Source: Colius striatus
Lineage: Eukaryota > Chordata > Aves > Coliiformes > Coliidae
Direction: 5' to 3'
DNA: 64,000 nucleotides
Assembly (NCBI RefSeq): GCF_028858725.1
Contig: NC_084790.1
Location: 29,367,031-29,431,030, forward strand
Part shown: piece by piece, positions 24,951 through 38,900 of the stretch
How the letters are laid out: the number at the start of each line of letters is the position of its first letter
How positions within the stretch are numbered: the first letter of the stretch is position 1
Position numbers and translations under genes: made by a program
Notes under the pieces: generated by a model
What the model was told of the DNA's origin: nothing
The model's database searches: none
What the model saw: only the letters and a program-made list of their open reading frames with translations

Positions 24951-27900
24951 CCAGTCATCTTAATTTCATCTGCATAGATTCATATATAGTTTATTTTTAA
25001 CTGAGAGCAATGTGTGGCTTATTTCATCGGGATGGTTGTGTGCCTTGCTCGGAGGGATTTGCTTTTGTGGTCTGCTTCCACGAAATTCCAAAGTATGTTT
25101 TCATTAGCTAAGGTTTCTTCCATTTCCTAGAGACACTTCTGAAAGAGCCTTATGTTGTTTGCTGACAAAATCCTCAGAAGAAATCAGATATTCCACGCTA
25201 TTCACTGCTGCCCTGTGTTTCATGGTTTCAAAGCATTTTTAGCTGAAGCAAGACATAGGTAGGATCTTAACCACTACTGGGCTTACATACTGACTGTGCT
25301 GTAATGTGTTCTACGTGTAGTAAGTTAAGCTTCTCCCAGTTACTGGCATGGTCTTGGACATGGGAACAAATTCACACAGAAGTGATAATAATATCCTAGA
25401 TGACATAATTTTTTTAGACAATCTAAAGTTATATTTGCTTTACTGTGGAGGACCATTTTTTCCCCCTCTTTGGCACTAATTTGTGCTTTCACCTGATCTG
25501 GTCTGTTTAGTTGTAGCAAAGTCCAAAAAATTCAACACTGTTCACCTGAGGCTAGAATAAATCATTGTTAGACTGTCTCAGGACTTCACATTCCTTAAGA
25601 CCTTCTTTTATCCTTTTACACAAATTATTCCCTAACACTTTATGAACCTTGTTCTTGTATTAAACCAAAAAATACTAAAAAATGAAAACATAGCTGCTTC
25701 TCTCCAGCTTGCAGCATAGACCAGGAATATACTCTCACAGCTGCCATGCCAAGAGGTATAATGTTTTCTTTGTAGTCTCTCCCAAAGTGGTAACTTAATC
25801 TATGATAATTCAAGCTTAGCATTTCATTTCATGTTTGCTAAACAAGTTAACTAGTGTTGTATTTGGACTTTTCTCCACATAAGTACATGCCTTGTAAACT
25901 TTCTGATATTTTCAATTAAATCATTTACAATGATAATATACCATGGACTAAGAAAATAATTTTCAGAAATGAAAATGGATTCTAATGGAGTAATTGAGAA
26001 CCACCTGTATAAAGAATGTTTTTGTTTTTACTGATTTTAAGAACGCTAGACTCCTGTATAGATAAAGAAAAAAATTCCTTTCCATTATCTCTCAGTGGAA
26101 GGAAAGTGAACGGTAAGAGTACCAGTTTCAAAGTCCCTTGCTGGCAATAATGATTTGAGATTTTTGTTCCAAAATGGGTAATGTTTGCCTCTCATAAAGA
26201 TTTTAAGTATTTGGAGAATTCCTCTGCATTTATGATGTTTTGTTTGTCTTTGCTTGACTCACACACAGACCAATGGTCTTGTTCAGCTTTGAGCAGCAGT
26301 TTTCACACTGCTGAAAAGAGGATTATGTTAATACTCCCTTTGGAATAATCTGTAGACAACTGAAAATATTCTTCCTGCTTCCTCAATTAACTTCTTCAGC
26401 TTCTTTTATTTTATGTTAAAGTTTTCATTTCATGTCCACGGGACATCAGCCCAGAGCAACATTCTCAGATCACTGTGTTGAGCAGTTAGATTAGGCACAC
26501 TTCTCATGAAGCATATGGTTCCAAGGGGTCTTTGCTGGAGCAAAAGTATTACTGATGGCATCAACTGCACTTTGTGCAACTTCTAGGTTTTCTTGTTTTT
26601 GAGGTGATTTTTTTGTTGCTTTTTTAATAGAATTACCTGAGTAATACCCAGGTCTGTTTTCATTGTTACTAATTTAAAAACACACTCAGTGTCCAGCTTA
26701 AAATGGTTAAATAACTCATTTCCTTTCAGGCTTTCAGAGAATTTGATAGTAGTATTATTGACACCTTTGCCAATTTTGTGCATGCTATGAAGTTCTTACA
26801 AACTCTTGCAACACTTATACAGGTGCAGAGTATTGTCTTAGATCCAGTATCTTCCTGAGCTGCTGTTAGATCTCTTCAATACCAATCTCTATCATTTCAA
26901 ATTAAGAACTTTTTGGCATGACGTATTTCAGATTTCTTTTGTCTCTCTCTAATTTTATTTTTATTTTTAACCATTCTTGCTGCTTTGGAGTAGCTCACAC
27001 ATTTTAAAAACTTCATTCTGGACTATTTCTGATGCATGCCCAACTGCCTTGTCAAAATTCAGACTGAGGTTTTCAGTTGTTCTTTCACTCCTTTGCTTCT
27101 CACCTAGTTCTTTTGTTCCAAATCTAATCAAGGTCTAGTCCTCTTTCCAGGGAACCGTGAATCTTCTCATTCTCAAATAAAGCTAAAGTCTTTTTCTAGT
27201 TTCATTCTATTTAAATATAATGCCTTCAAAGATTCTGTTGTTATTGGAAATGCAAAAATAACCCTCATACTTTTTCAGTGGTTTCAGTTAGCTTCCTGTT
27301 TAATTTAGATGCTGTGCCCAACAAGCGTGTCAAAATTAGCCATTTTGTAGAAACATGGCAAGGGGGGTGTTTTTTGTGCTTTGATTCTTGCAAACAGAGT
27401 GGAACACAGGTAAAATTTCTCCAGCCTCCATCCATACCAATCACTGACCACTTCAACCTTTCATGCAGGAAGTTTTCTTGGCTCTTTTTTAACTCCTTAT
27501 CCTGTGGGATTCAGCAACTGTCCAGTGCTTCTAGTGCTTTATCTCCTACTAAATTTTATCTCCTGGCTAAATTTCATGTCTGAAGCCAGAAAGAAAAATT
27601 CTGTACTCAAACTGCCCCCAACTATGAATGAACTGAATGGGTGGTGAAGGACAAGCTAACTGTTCAGGCTGTAATTCCCACCAATAATACACTTAATGGT
27701 GTGCCCTAAAACTTTCAGAAATTCTCCAGGGTTCTCATCTGCTGATTGCAGTGTTTCAGTGTCACATCTGGGACATCAGTTCCTTCACTGCATCTGGTGC
27801 TGTCCCAAAATGATTTATACTCATCACTAAAATGCCAATGAAAACCCAGAGGAATCTTGGTCCCTCATGAAGGGCCCTCATAGAACCAAACTACAGTAGT

Positions 27901-28645
27901 GATGACTTTCACAACTTACTTCCTTGCAGTTGAGTGAGTGCAAACTTAGAAGGGAAGGGCAAACTACTTATACAAGTGGAACAGTTATAACAGAACCAAA
28001 GCTTCAGACCAAATCCACAATACGTGTGGCATTGCTCAGTGACTTCCTGCACTGCAATACCTTCATCTCTGTCTCCTCTTTCTGTGTTCTTCAGTGTTAC
28101 CAGTTACTACACTAACTTCCTCTCAACCATCTGCACTGCTTTACAAGCCAATATGTGGCCTGCAAATGAGCAACTATATTTTCAAATTTTCCCTCAGGTA
28201 AAGTGTTGAATGCTTGTACAACATCACTGTGCTCAGTAGGTGCAGTTTTTTCAGCTGGCTGATTCCCTTACCCAAAGCAGAGCAAATGTGAGACTGGAAG
28301 GGTTAGTTTCCTTCTCCTTTGTCAGAAAGACTTCACAGAAAGAATATTTGATCACGTCAGGGTTCTGGGTTGCCTTCAACTAGTGCTTTATTGTCTATAT
28401 CAGTCAATTGTCTTGTATCTCTTCATGTCTTTCAACATATTTCTCTGCAGATCATGGTCCCTTGCTCTTTGGCTTTAGATACCTAATAAAAACAAATTAC
28501 TTCTTAAAACAACCATGCGATTAGATAAAATTAAAATCAAATTATCAGTGGTGATCCAGACTGGAAAGTGGTAGGTGAGTAAACAATTACATTTTATCTA
28601 GGTTGCTAAATCTTGGTAAAGAAATATTCTTCCTGATGGAGTCTC

Positions 28646-28681
28646 ATTAGCTCTATCTCATCTATTAGCTCTATCTCATCT
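28646..28681. repeat. 18-bp tandem duplication
   Basis: The unit ATTAGCTCTATCTCATCT occurs twice without mismatch, and a third copy starts (ATTAG) at 28682. Confidence 0.9.
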
Positions 28682-29620
28682 ATTAGTCTCATAATTTCCA
28701 ATGTTTGTGGAAATAATAAGATACTTAATGTTTTTTCTCTAGAATGAGTCCTTGCATTCATATACTAACAGAGATTCAGGGAAGATTCCTTTAAAAGCTA
28801 CAAGATAAGTTTATCTGTAACTTCCAAATTATTGTTTATATATCAAGATAAAATCAGTGAAAATTGATTGAGTATTCCACAATAACTTTTTAAAATCACA
28901 CTCATTTTTGGAATTAAAAAGTCACTGAAGTTTCTCTGCCAAAGGAACTTAACACAAAATGCTTAAAATTAAGTTCAAATGTTCTTAGTGAACAATATAT
29001 CTAATCTTATAATGTAGATCAGCCTGGAAGAATGAGTACTTTGATTTTTGAGCAAGTTTCTCTGTAATAATCTAAGAAAGCTTTCCCTGTGCAAGCACAA
29101 TACTTCATATAAGGTGCCTCCCCTTAATAAATATTTTTTCTACCTTCTTTCACAAAATATTGGTAAATTTGTTAAGAGTTAAGATTCTAATTTTTAAATG
29201 ACATTCTATGAAAATGGGGCACAAATTTTTCTGTTGAAACCTTAGAAGAAATTTTTGAATATGTGAATACTTGGATTACAAGTCTTACAAAAAAGAAAAA
29301 GGTTCTTGGATGACTCAATGTATAGAGTGCTATAATATATAGTATTTTATATATAACATTTCACTGACCTCTGTATGAAATAATTTGTCTAGCCCTTAAT
29401 CAAACTTGATTATTCCTTCTGTAAACTCAGATGCAATCCATATAAAACTCTTCTACACATTCCTGCTATAAAATTTTCAGTTTAGATATTGCCTATGACT
29501 TGCACTCTAATTTGAAGACTTCCATCTATGCACACCCAGAATCATCCAGGTTTCAAGTCACTATGTTCAGCATAACATGCACAACTAGCATCTAAAGCTG
29601 AGAAGATTCTGGCATAGCAG

Positions 29621-29675
29621 CTCTATGTATTTATACACTGCTCTATGTATTTATACAGCTCTATGTATTTATACA
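29621..29675. repeat. Three copies of CTCTATGTATTTATACA
   Basis: CTCTATGTATTTATACA occurs at about 29621, 29641 and 29659, with 1-3 bp spacers. The copies are identical, which points to recent local duplication. Confidence 0.9.
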
Positions 29676-32600
29676 CATGTGCACAAAGAGACATTTCTTT
29701 GTGTTTAGTTTCTCGCAGAAAGCCATTCATTATTCCATGAATTTCAAAGTGGGAATTGCAGTTCTTTATTAAACGAATGACAAAAATGAGAACGATACTG
29801 AGCAGAAACATTAATATAAAGACTAATCAGTTTCCTTTTTTGTATGACTTCCATTTACAGGGTCTTCCTTTCTTCAATTAGTCTCCATTAATTGATTGTT
29901 TAATGCATAATTAATCTTGAATTTGTTCTTCTCTTGCTGATGGGAAAATGAAAGTTAATTTTGTTGCACATTTATCAAATGCTGATATTTTCAAAAGCCG
30001 TATGGCAGCTGCTCTGTTTCTCCTCAGCAGTACATAGAAGTCAATTTTATTTATAAACATGTAGACCTTTACTTTGTTTCCTACAAATAAAAAAAATCAC
30101 ATGAACATTTTTTTCACCAACACACAGTTTTCCTGTCATGGTGGTAGGAATTATGTTCCTACGTGCTGCACTACAATAGGTTAAAACATAACATTGCTTA
30201 GGTTGGAAGGTCTAAGCTGCTGGCAAAAAGAGACAGAAAACCAACAACAAAGGGCTATTTCTCTATGGAAGGCACACAGAAAGAATAGACATAAAGGTAT
30301 AAATGTTTGTGATATGTTTATTTGTGACAGCAGCTACATTTTACTATATATGGTAAAACAATTTATGTGCCATACAATTACTTTAGATGAATCTGAACCT
30401 CTTCTCCAGGCTTCTAGCGACTACATGACGGAATTTGCACTTTGTCAGTACCCTATTTCAAGCTTTCCATTTTTCCATGGGAATTTTGCTTTATAAAGTA
30501 CTAGTGAGAACTATATTCTCATATAATAGCAGCTTTTGCATTCACGTTCCACTGATTTTCAACAAACCTTTTGTTGAAGGGTTATTCAACACAAAATGTC
30601 TATTACGTCTCCTGGAGCTGTAAAGCAAAATGAATGGCTAAAGGTGAAAGTAATGATATAAAAAGTGTCAAATCCTCTTTATAAAATCAACTACATAGAG
30701 GCTGCAAATCTAGAGCACAGATGTAGATTGCTGACCATTTGCAGAGTTATAACATAGGTGCTAGGACAATGATTAAGATAAGGTAAATTCAGACCTGTTT
30801 TACTAATTTTGTAACTAATCTTTTTTCTGCAGTTGTGTGCTACCCAAATCCTGTCAAGCCTGTTATTTTCTTCATTCATGCAGTCTTTCTGCATGCACAA
30901 ATGCCATGGGTTTGTTTCACTGGAAAGAGATGGAATTTCCCTCTCTCTCCAATGTCAGCCTTGTTTTGTGCTCCAAGACACAGCACAGCACTACACACTA
31001 GAAGAGGAATCAAAGAGATTTGAGTCTGTTCACTGAAGTTTATGTACAAAATTATTCAATTGGTCTGAACCTTGAACTTTCAAATTCCCAATTCCTAACC
31101 TTGGCTACATTGTGGTAAGCAGATAATTTCATTAAGGTTAATGAACTATGTTAAATAATAGGGGCATGTCATTTTTACTTTTCTGTTTTTTACTTTACTA
31201 GCCATCTTTTTTTTAGCGATTACTAATGGTTCATATTAAGTTTAATTAAATACCTTGATGTATATGCTCAAGTATCATAGCATACCACAAAGCAGCTTTT
31301 ATCATCATTTGGAGACAGAAAAAGAAATATAAGTATCTAAACAAATTCAATTGATGAAATTAAACAGCCTGGAAGTACACAACACTAGTGAACACTGGGA
31401 ATTAATATATGAACTTAAAAAATGGTTGAGGAAATGCCTGAAAGAGAGATGGCACAGAGCTCTGATGAAAGAATTGCTGGGCTGTAGAAAGGCAATTAGA
31501 GAATATTTCAAGTATTAATTTTAGAACTAATGGTGTTTAAATACTTTCTTCAGTGACCTTGGCAAACCGAGTAGGAGTATGCTGATGAAATGTGTCAGTG
31601 CCATATATTCCTGCTCTTTCAGATCATGGAGACATTTCAGCTACAGTAAAAATGCTATATGGATTTCTTCTTGTTACACTATAAGCTTCTCTTGCCAAAG
31701 GAGTTTGGCTTTTGGGTCATTCTATGTCACTTTTCTTCCCAAAATCACTCATGTAGAAAGGGTGAAGGACACAAAACTGATTACTTTTTTGAGAGGGAGG
31801 CTAGTGAATATTCTAGGAAGGTTGCACACTGTTCTTTATCATTTGCTTTCCCAAGTTTCTCCTGGTGACATGACCAGATATGCATATTGTGTTAAGTTCA
31901 GTTAGTTATACCCAACACTGAAGTGCTGAAGCCTGAGTAACAGACCCTGAATCAAGCAGATCTATAGATGAACTTCCCAACCAAACATTATATAAAATTA
32001 GTATCTGGTTATTAGTGAAAAATTTATGATCATTAGTGAAAGATGTAGCTTAGACAGAACATAATTATTAGTGAAGATAAATGCCATGAGAATGTGTTCC
32101 TTTGCTTGTTCAGAGGCAGGCTGTCAAGGTCATGAAACCAGATGTCTGGCCTTGCATCAAAATACGTCATCAAAGTCAAATAGGTAAAGAAACTCCCTTT
32201 GTTCCTCCTTGAGCCTTAGTCAGGCTCCAGGTGGTATGGAGAGTGAAAACAAATGTTTCTGTGTTTGAAGTTATGTAACATTGTTTCTTCAACAATAAAA
32301 AAGCTGGGCCCTCTTGCAGTGACTTTAGAGACCTCACCTCTGAGTGGATGCACTGCACAGGACTTCCCAATTGCCAATTTTTCAGATTATTGTTTTCAAC
32401 TTGACTACATTTTTAAAATTCTAAATGGTCAAAAAAAGGGAGGAAATGAAAAATTTAAAAAAAAGAGTCACTGTTTTTTCTTTCACAACACAGCTCTTTA
32501 GGTAGAGAAACTTGTCCTTTCAGACTCTTGAGAATGACAACAAATCTTGTTTCTCTGCATTATTTAGGCATTTTGTGAATATCTGGAGTCATACATCTGT

Positions 32601-32917
32601 TCTGGAAATTCTTCTGTGTACTTATGGCATATAACTGTATGCAGTTGGGTAAGCTTGACTGACATGATATAGTCCAAATACAGAAGTGGGATACTCTACA
32701 CAATTTCTCTTAAACTTTTTCAAAAAGAATTAGGCTATAATATTATACCATGTATGTAAAAAGGTCTGTAACTATCTGCTTCTAAAAAAAAGAAAGTTTT
32801 GTTAAGGACTCACCTATCGAGTCATTAAATTTTTTGGTGGTGATGCAAAGAGGCTAAATGTAACTTTAATTTTTAGCTAAAAGGAAGGTAATGTTTAAAA
32901 TTTTATAAAATAAAATA

Positions 32918-32966
32918 TTATTGTATATATATATATACTATATTTATATTATATAAATATAAATTT
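32918..32966. repeat. AT-rich (TA)n and palindromic tract
   Basis: A run of TA dinucleotides (about 32925-32937) is followed by an almost pure A/T palindromic region (atatttatattatataaatat). It is a cruciform-prone microsatellite. Confidence 0.75.
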
Positions 32967-35900
32967 TAGTCTACTATTTCAGTAGAATCTTGACTGAGAA
33001 TTATTCTGTGTAACTCTGTATAGATGGATGCCATTGATAAGAATAGCCATAAAGTGGTCTGGGGAGAAGAATACATGATTTAGATTTGCATAAAAATTGA
33101 TAGATTGGTCAGATTTCAGGTGTATGTAGTATAACAAACAGTGGTCCATACATTATTTTTAAGAAGAGATTGTTACCGCAGGACCTTTATAAGATATTCA
33201 CTACCCTGCGTTACTCTCCTCGCTTCTAACTAGTTTAGGGATATTGAGAATTGCAGGTCATACTTGTGGTCATGTTCTTAAGAGCCACTGGAAAGCTTCT
33301 CTTTTCTGAATTTGTATAACCTCTTTTTGAATCTACTTACCTGTTATTACTTCCACAAGTTATACTACTTCTTTTTTTTCTGGTTTAAATCTGTGAGTCA
33401 ATAATTTCGTTCTGTCTTAACTAGTTCTTATGAGTTAAAAATATAGCAAGGCATGTCCTCTCTAGTGTATCCACACATATCTCTAGTTTCAACATTTTAT
33501 AAATCTCTTTCATTTTTGCCATTTTGTCATTTTTTATTCTGTGTTGAGGAGCCCCAGCTTTTTACTCTTTTATCATATCGGAGTTGCTCTAGTCATCCCT
33601 GTAAAGCAACCATTACTTTTTTTAGTTCTACTATATCGTTCTAAAAATGAAAGAATTAGAACTGCAGGCAATGTTCAAGACAGAGACATACTGTTGATTT
33701 GTTCAAATTCACAACTGTATATCTGTTTGGTTTTTTTTTTCCTTGACTCCTCTTATGACAACAAATGCTAATGTTCTGGGTTTTGTCTTGCCTGCTGCTG
33801 TGCAATGGAACTGGCACTTTCAGATAACTGTATAGAGTGCCTCCTGGACCTCTTTTCTTAGTAATAGCTAATTTAAAGCATGTCAATTGTTGGATATATA
33901 GCTTCCCATATGCACTTACCCATTCTGAAATTCATCTCTCAGTCCATTTGTCCTGTCCCTGGTATATATAACCCAAATAGTAGATGTGGTGCCAAAAGAA
34001 GATAAAAGCATAAGAATTATAGAAGAAAAATCAATAGATATATATGTCTGAAATGAAAGACATGTTTCTGGCTAAATTTATTTACTTTCCAATAGAGAAG
34101 ATATGTTTAAGGGAAGATGCTGAATTGTCAAGTCTGCTAACATTGCTCAAGGTTAGTTAAAAGACTGGACAAAGCATTATAAAAAATGCCAGAATTACTT
34201 CTCAGGAAAGATTCTAGTCTCAAAGGCATTCAAAGACTATGAAAATATTAACAGTAATTTAATCTTCACACCGGCCTGAAGCTACTGAAATCAGAGACCT
34301 ATTAAGTCAGAAAGATAGCAAAGAAATACCACCAAATCAGAAAAATGAGGGAAGGATGTTTTTCACTATCCTTCACAACATGTGTTTCTTCTGATAATTT
34401 TTCAGTCCAGGAAACACATTCTCTAGAATGAAAATTGCCGTGGGAAACATTTTTCTTTCCCTAATAGATAGCAGATGCCCGTTATATCACATAAATCTCA
34501 GTGTGGATATGTGAGGAGATCCAGAAGGCCTCAAATAAAACCTCCTCTCTTTATGGATAGAAATTTAAGACAATTCAGAGAACTCATTATCTCAAAGGTT
34601 AGTTGAAATGAAAATTAAAATCTTTCAAATGTATTAGAACCAGGAGAGATCAATTAAGTCTGACTTTTAATTTGCATCCACAGAAGTGTATCATCATAGT
34701 AACCAAAAATTTTGCATTGTGTCTGTTGATCCTGTGATGCAAATATTGACATGAATTATATAGTAAGTCTTTGGGAAAACTAATGAAAGTTTGAAATAAT
34801 AAATAAGGTATTGCTTTCCCTTTCCTTTCAAATCTTTTTCCTAAGACTCATTACTATCTAGATGCCTACAAAAACATTAGCAGATATATTTTGCTTGGTT
34901 ATAAATCAATCATAGACAAGTATTATATCTTATTTATGAGTTTAAAAAGATGAACTCAGAAATAGCCAGTCATGAATCTAACAGAATATCTCATTAACAA
35001 TATAGAGCTAAAAGAAAATCCTGTGAAAGTACAAGGCTGGTGATATAATAGATCAGAATGACTTTATTAAAAAAAAAAGGAAAAGAAGTTAGCTGCTCTG
35101 GTAGCTAACAGATGAGACGAATGCACAGACACCTACTGGAGCACCTAAAGATGATAAGCATTCCAAGGAACAGGAGAACAGGGGTTTATACAACACTTCA
35201 TCTTTTAAAGTTTTTAAGCTTTGTTCTTAGCATTAAAATAAACCATGTGTTCTATTGTATCCATTTATACGCATTCATGTTATGGGTACAAGTGCACTGG
35301 CATTCTTTTCCACTATTAATTCAAGCTCCTGCTCTCATTTTCAATTTATGCAGGAATACAAATGAGTAAGTGTTTACCAGTAACCTCCTCTTGGTCCAAG
35401 AATCTGGAGTCAGGGTTGTGAGAGAGAGACAGAAAGGTAGATTTGAATGTACATACCAGAAACTTCTCTAAAGAAAGAATGCTTACTCTTAACCAAATAA
35501 TTGTTCATTTATTTTACTTTGAGCTATCATCTCTGCATTTATTTACATAAGGAAGGTTCCCAAATGTCCTGCGTAGGCTAGCCATAACTTACTGGTTTGA
35601 AAACCTGTTTGCTACAAGTTACAGGTTGTTCTCAGTCTCCCCAAAACATGTTATGTGGGTATTTTCTGTGGAAAACAATAGACTCCTATTTATGCTATCT
35701 AGTATTTCTTTGAAAGCTTGACAATAGTTTTGAGCTTATCTGTCATAGACACAGGTGCTAAGTATAAAACTGTACCAAAAAAAAAAAAAAGAAAAAAAAA
35801 AATAGGACTACCTAAAGCAAACAAAGTGTAGCATCAGTTTTAATATTGATTGCAGAGAGTTTCAAACAAGTACTTAAGGAGAACTGAAGGATCTCACAGC

Positions 35901-38900
35901 ACAAGGTGACAACTTCAAATTATACATACTCTGGAGACTAAAGCCCATCAGCCATCTCAGCTGCTGATACCAGGCTGATACATATCAGCTCATTTTTGAA
36001 TGTTAGTCAGGCCTGAACAAGTCTTGTTCAAATGTGTTCAGCACCAGCATTAAAGAACAGCACTTGAAGGGATCATCCACCTTTTAATAAATTAGAGAAC
36101 TATTTCACTGCAACTCAAGCACACTATCAAATCAGAAAAGAAGATATGAGCCCCACTTACATACTGTTGCTTTCACCTATGGGGAAAAACTTGAATCACT
36201 AGCCTAATAGAAGGTAAATCTTGAATAACTAAAACTCATATCCCATGATTGGTTTCTGTCATCATCCCAGACACAGATGTTCAGAAAATTGTAAGTCAAA
36301 CATTTCTACTCCAATAGTTGGCTAATCTACAGCCTTTTGGAACTGGGTATCTTCCTAAATTAGGTAGTTGGTAAAGAAGTGCAAATCACAGCATTCCATG
36401 ATACAACAGCTAAAATTACAGCAAACAGAAATTATAGCCAAGGAATGTTCAGCAGAGTCTCATGGTAAATGACATACAAGTATAACGCATGCATTTTCAT
36501 TTTAGCTGACATTAATTTTCTAATGTATACACTACTTACTATGCTCCTCCATAGCCACCCTGATGGTCAGCTCAAATTCATACAACATAGTTTTTAATGA
36601 TATCTCGATATTTAATAAGAAACTTCTTGAGACTTATATGGAAGCCTGCTGTTTCCAGTCCAGCTCAAGATGATTTTACATATTTCACCATTTTCAACAG
36701 CCACATGACAAAGTGAAGTGAGGGCATCCGCGTATTTTTTATATATTTTGAAACTCTGATCTCAGGAAAATATTAGACAAGTATCTCTTTTGAATATTCA
36801 TCTAAATGCAGGAATATTTGCAAATTTGGATCTCTGGCTTAACCATTTGAGCCAAAATTCTTCCACAGTTGTGCTGCATATCCAGATTCATTCACAATAT
36901 TATCCTTCCCCCACAACTCTAGAGCAACCGTGCCTATTCTCAGCTAAGGAATAGATTTGGTTTGTCATCCACGACAGGCAATATTCTGATGTACACTGAT
37001 GAAAAAATTAAAGCTCCACTCTCTAACAGCTTAATAATAATAATAGATATTACTTAGGGAGACAATAAGAAACAATACCAAGGTTCACAATATTTGTCCA
37101 TATATGTCTAGTTCTGGAGAGAAATAAGCTATTCTGCTCTTAAAAAGTGGGATACTCTAATAAAGAGAAGACTAAATCGAGTCTCCAAAAGCATCAGTGC
37201 TTTCCAAGTTCTTTATAGTTGACTTTCTGGTACTAGTCAGCCTGTCAAAGCTGGAAGAGCTTTGTGTACTGGAAGAGGGCAATATTTTTGTGACGTGTAG
37301 AGAAGGAAACTTTCTTACCATTCACAGTCTAATGTAATTTCTCCTAACATCAGTGGCTGATCAGAAACAGATTTCCTAAAAGCTACTTTTAAGTGTGGCA
37401 TTCCTGTTTATGTTTATCTTAGTCAAATTAACAACAACCTAAGAATTTTTATTGAATAACTATTGCTAATTGAATCTAAAATGGCTCCATTGTAAACTCT
37501 AAGACATGGTTCCAATGTATAACAGAAGGATTGGCCAAAAAGAAATTTTTGATTGGTTTTGGTTGTTGTTGTTGTTGTTTAGAAAGTATTCCACAAAAGA
37601 GACCTAAAGAAGGCCTTTAAAGAGAATTAGGTTTATGAGACAGCTAAATTGGATTGTAGGGAGTTAGGGTTTTCTGATCCCTTAACTAGACCTTAAACTT
37701 AGGAGTGGCACATCCATGTTTGAATACCTAGAAATTCTAACAGGCATCTCAGGAGGAAATTCAAGACTACATATGTATTTCAAGTGCAATTCAGTTAGTC
37801 TTGTCAGTGTGCAACTACAGAATCCTAGAATCACAAAGGACTGGTTGAAATAGCTGAGCCTGCAAATGCCTATGCATTTAGCTGACCTGCTAAGAGAGGA
37901 TAAAGTAGCATAACAGGAATTACTAAATTAGAGATTGAAATATCTGAGGAGACCACAGTAATTTGAGAGGAACAGTGGCACATGATTCCTGTATGGTGAG
38001 GTGTGATGAACATGGAGTGCTGGCAAAACAGGACAGATACTTCTGTGATCAAAGTCTCCAGTTCAGTCATACTCTTAATACTAATGATCTTACAAACTGT
38101 CAGTCAAAGGGCATTCCTTTAACAGGTGCTATATGACAGCAAGAATATACTGAGAACCTGAAGCTCTGAAATGTATGATTACAAATGTCCCTGTTCAAAT
38201 AGCACAAGTTTATCCACATGATTGAATTTTTAAAAAATTCCTTTGTCATTATCCTCAGTGCTATTAAGTAATTTACCTAAAGGAAAGAGAGTGATATAAA
38301 TGATGCACTATTGCTACTACATTGAAATTCTGGCAGATAAAAGCTAATGATGCAACACGGACTTTAAATAGCTGTCAATTAATAAAAATCTGTATATTAA
38401 AAGACAAGTCCACAGTTTAGTACTATAGTTTGTAGAAATGTATGGAGGTAGAGAACTCTGTATCAGTAATAACACTGAAAATCCCAATAGTTCTCCAATG
38501 ATTTGAGTATATTCTAGAAGATAAAATTAACTTTTGGATTTTTGATGTTTTTTGCAGCTGTAAATTCTTAATATTATCTTAATATTATCACAGAGTTGTT
38601 ATCTTAAATAGGATAACAAACTTTGTCATACATACAACTCATCCCAAGTCAGATAATCTGTTAAATCTGCACAATGTATTTTAGTTTCAGTGTCAGTAAA
38701 GATAGGTAGAGAAATACAGCACCTGTTATTTTAAAAGCCAGTGGACAGGTATACATCAAATACATTGAATTTCAAAAAGTAACAGTAAAGACTTTATCTA
38801 TAGTTGGAATAGTGGATTATATTCATGCTGGTACTATTAGATTTCAGAATATGATGACCCTAAAAAGGTGAAGGGGTGCTTTAAATTTGACCTATAATCA

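Noticed and set aside
26583..26783. 66-codon minus-strand frame as a possible exon
   Set aside because: It has no recognised domain, no clear splice pair in frame, and lies in AT-rich intergenic DNA.
37818..37860. CR1 tail fragment
   Set aside because: Only a short gaatcctagaatcacaaagg-like match. Too little to separate from chance.
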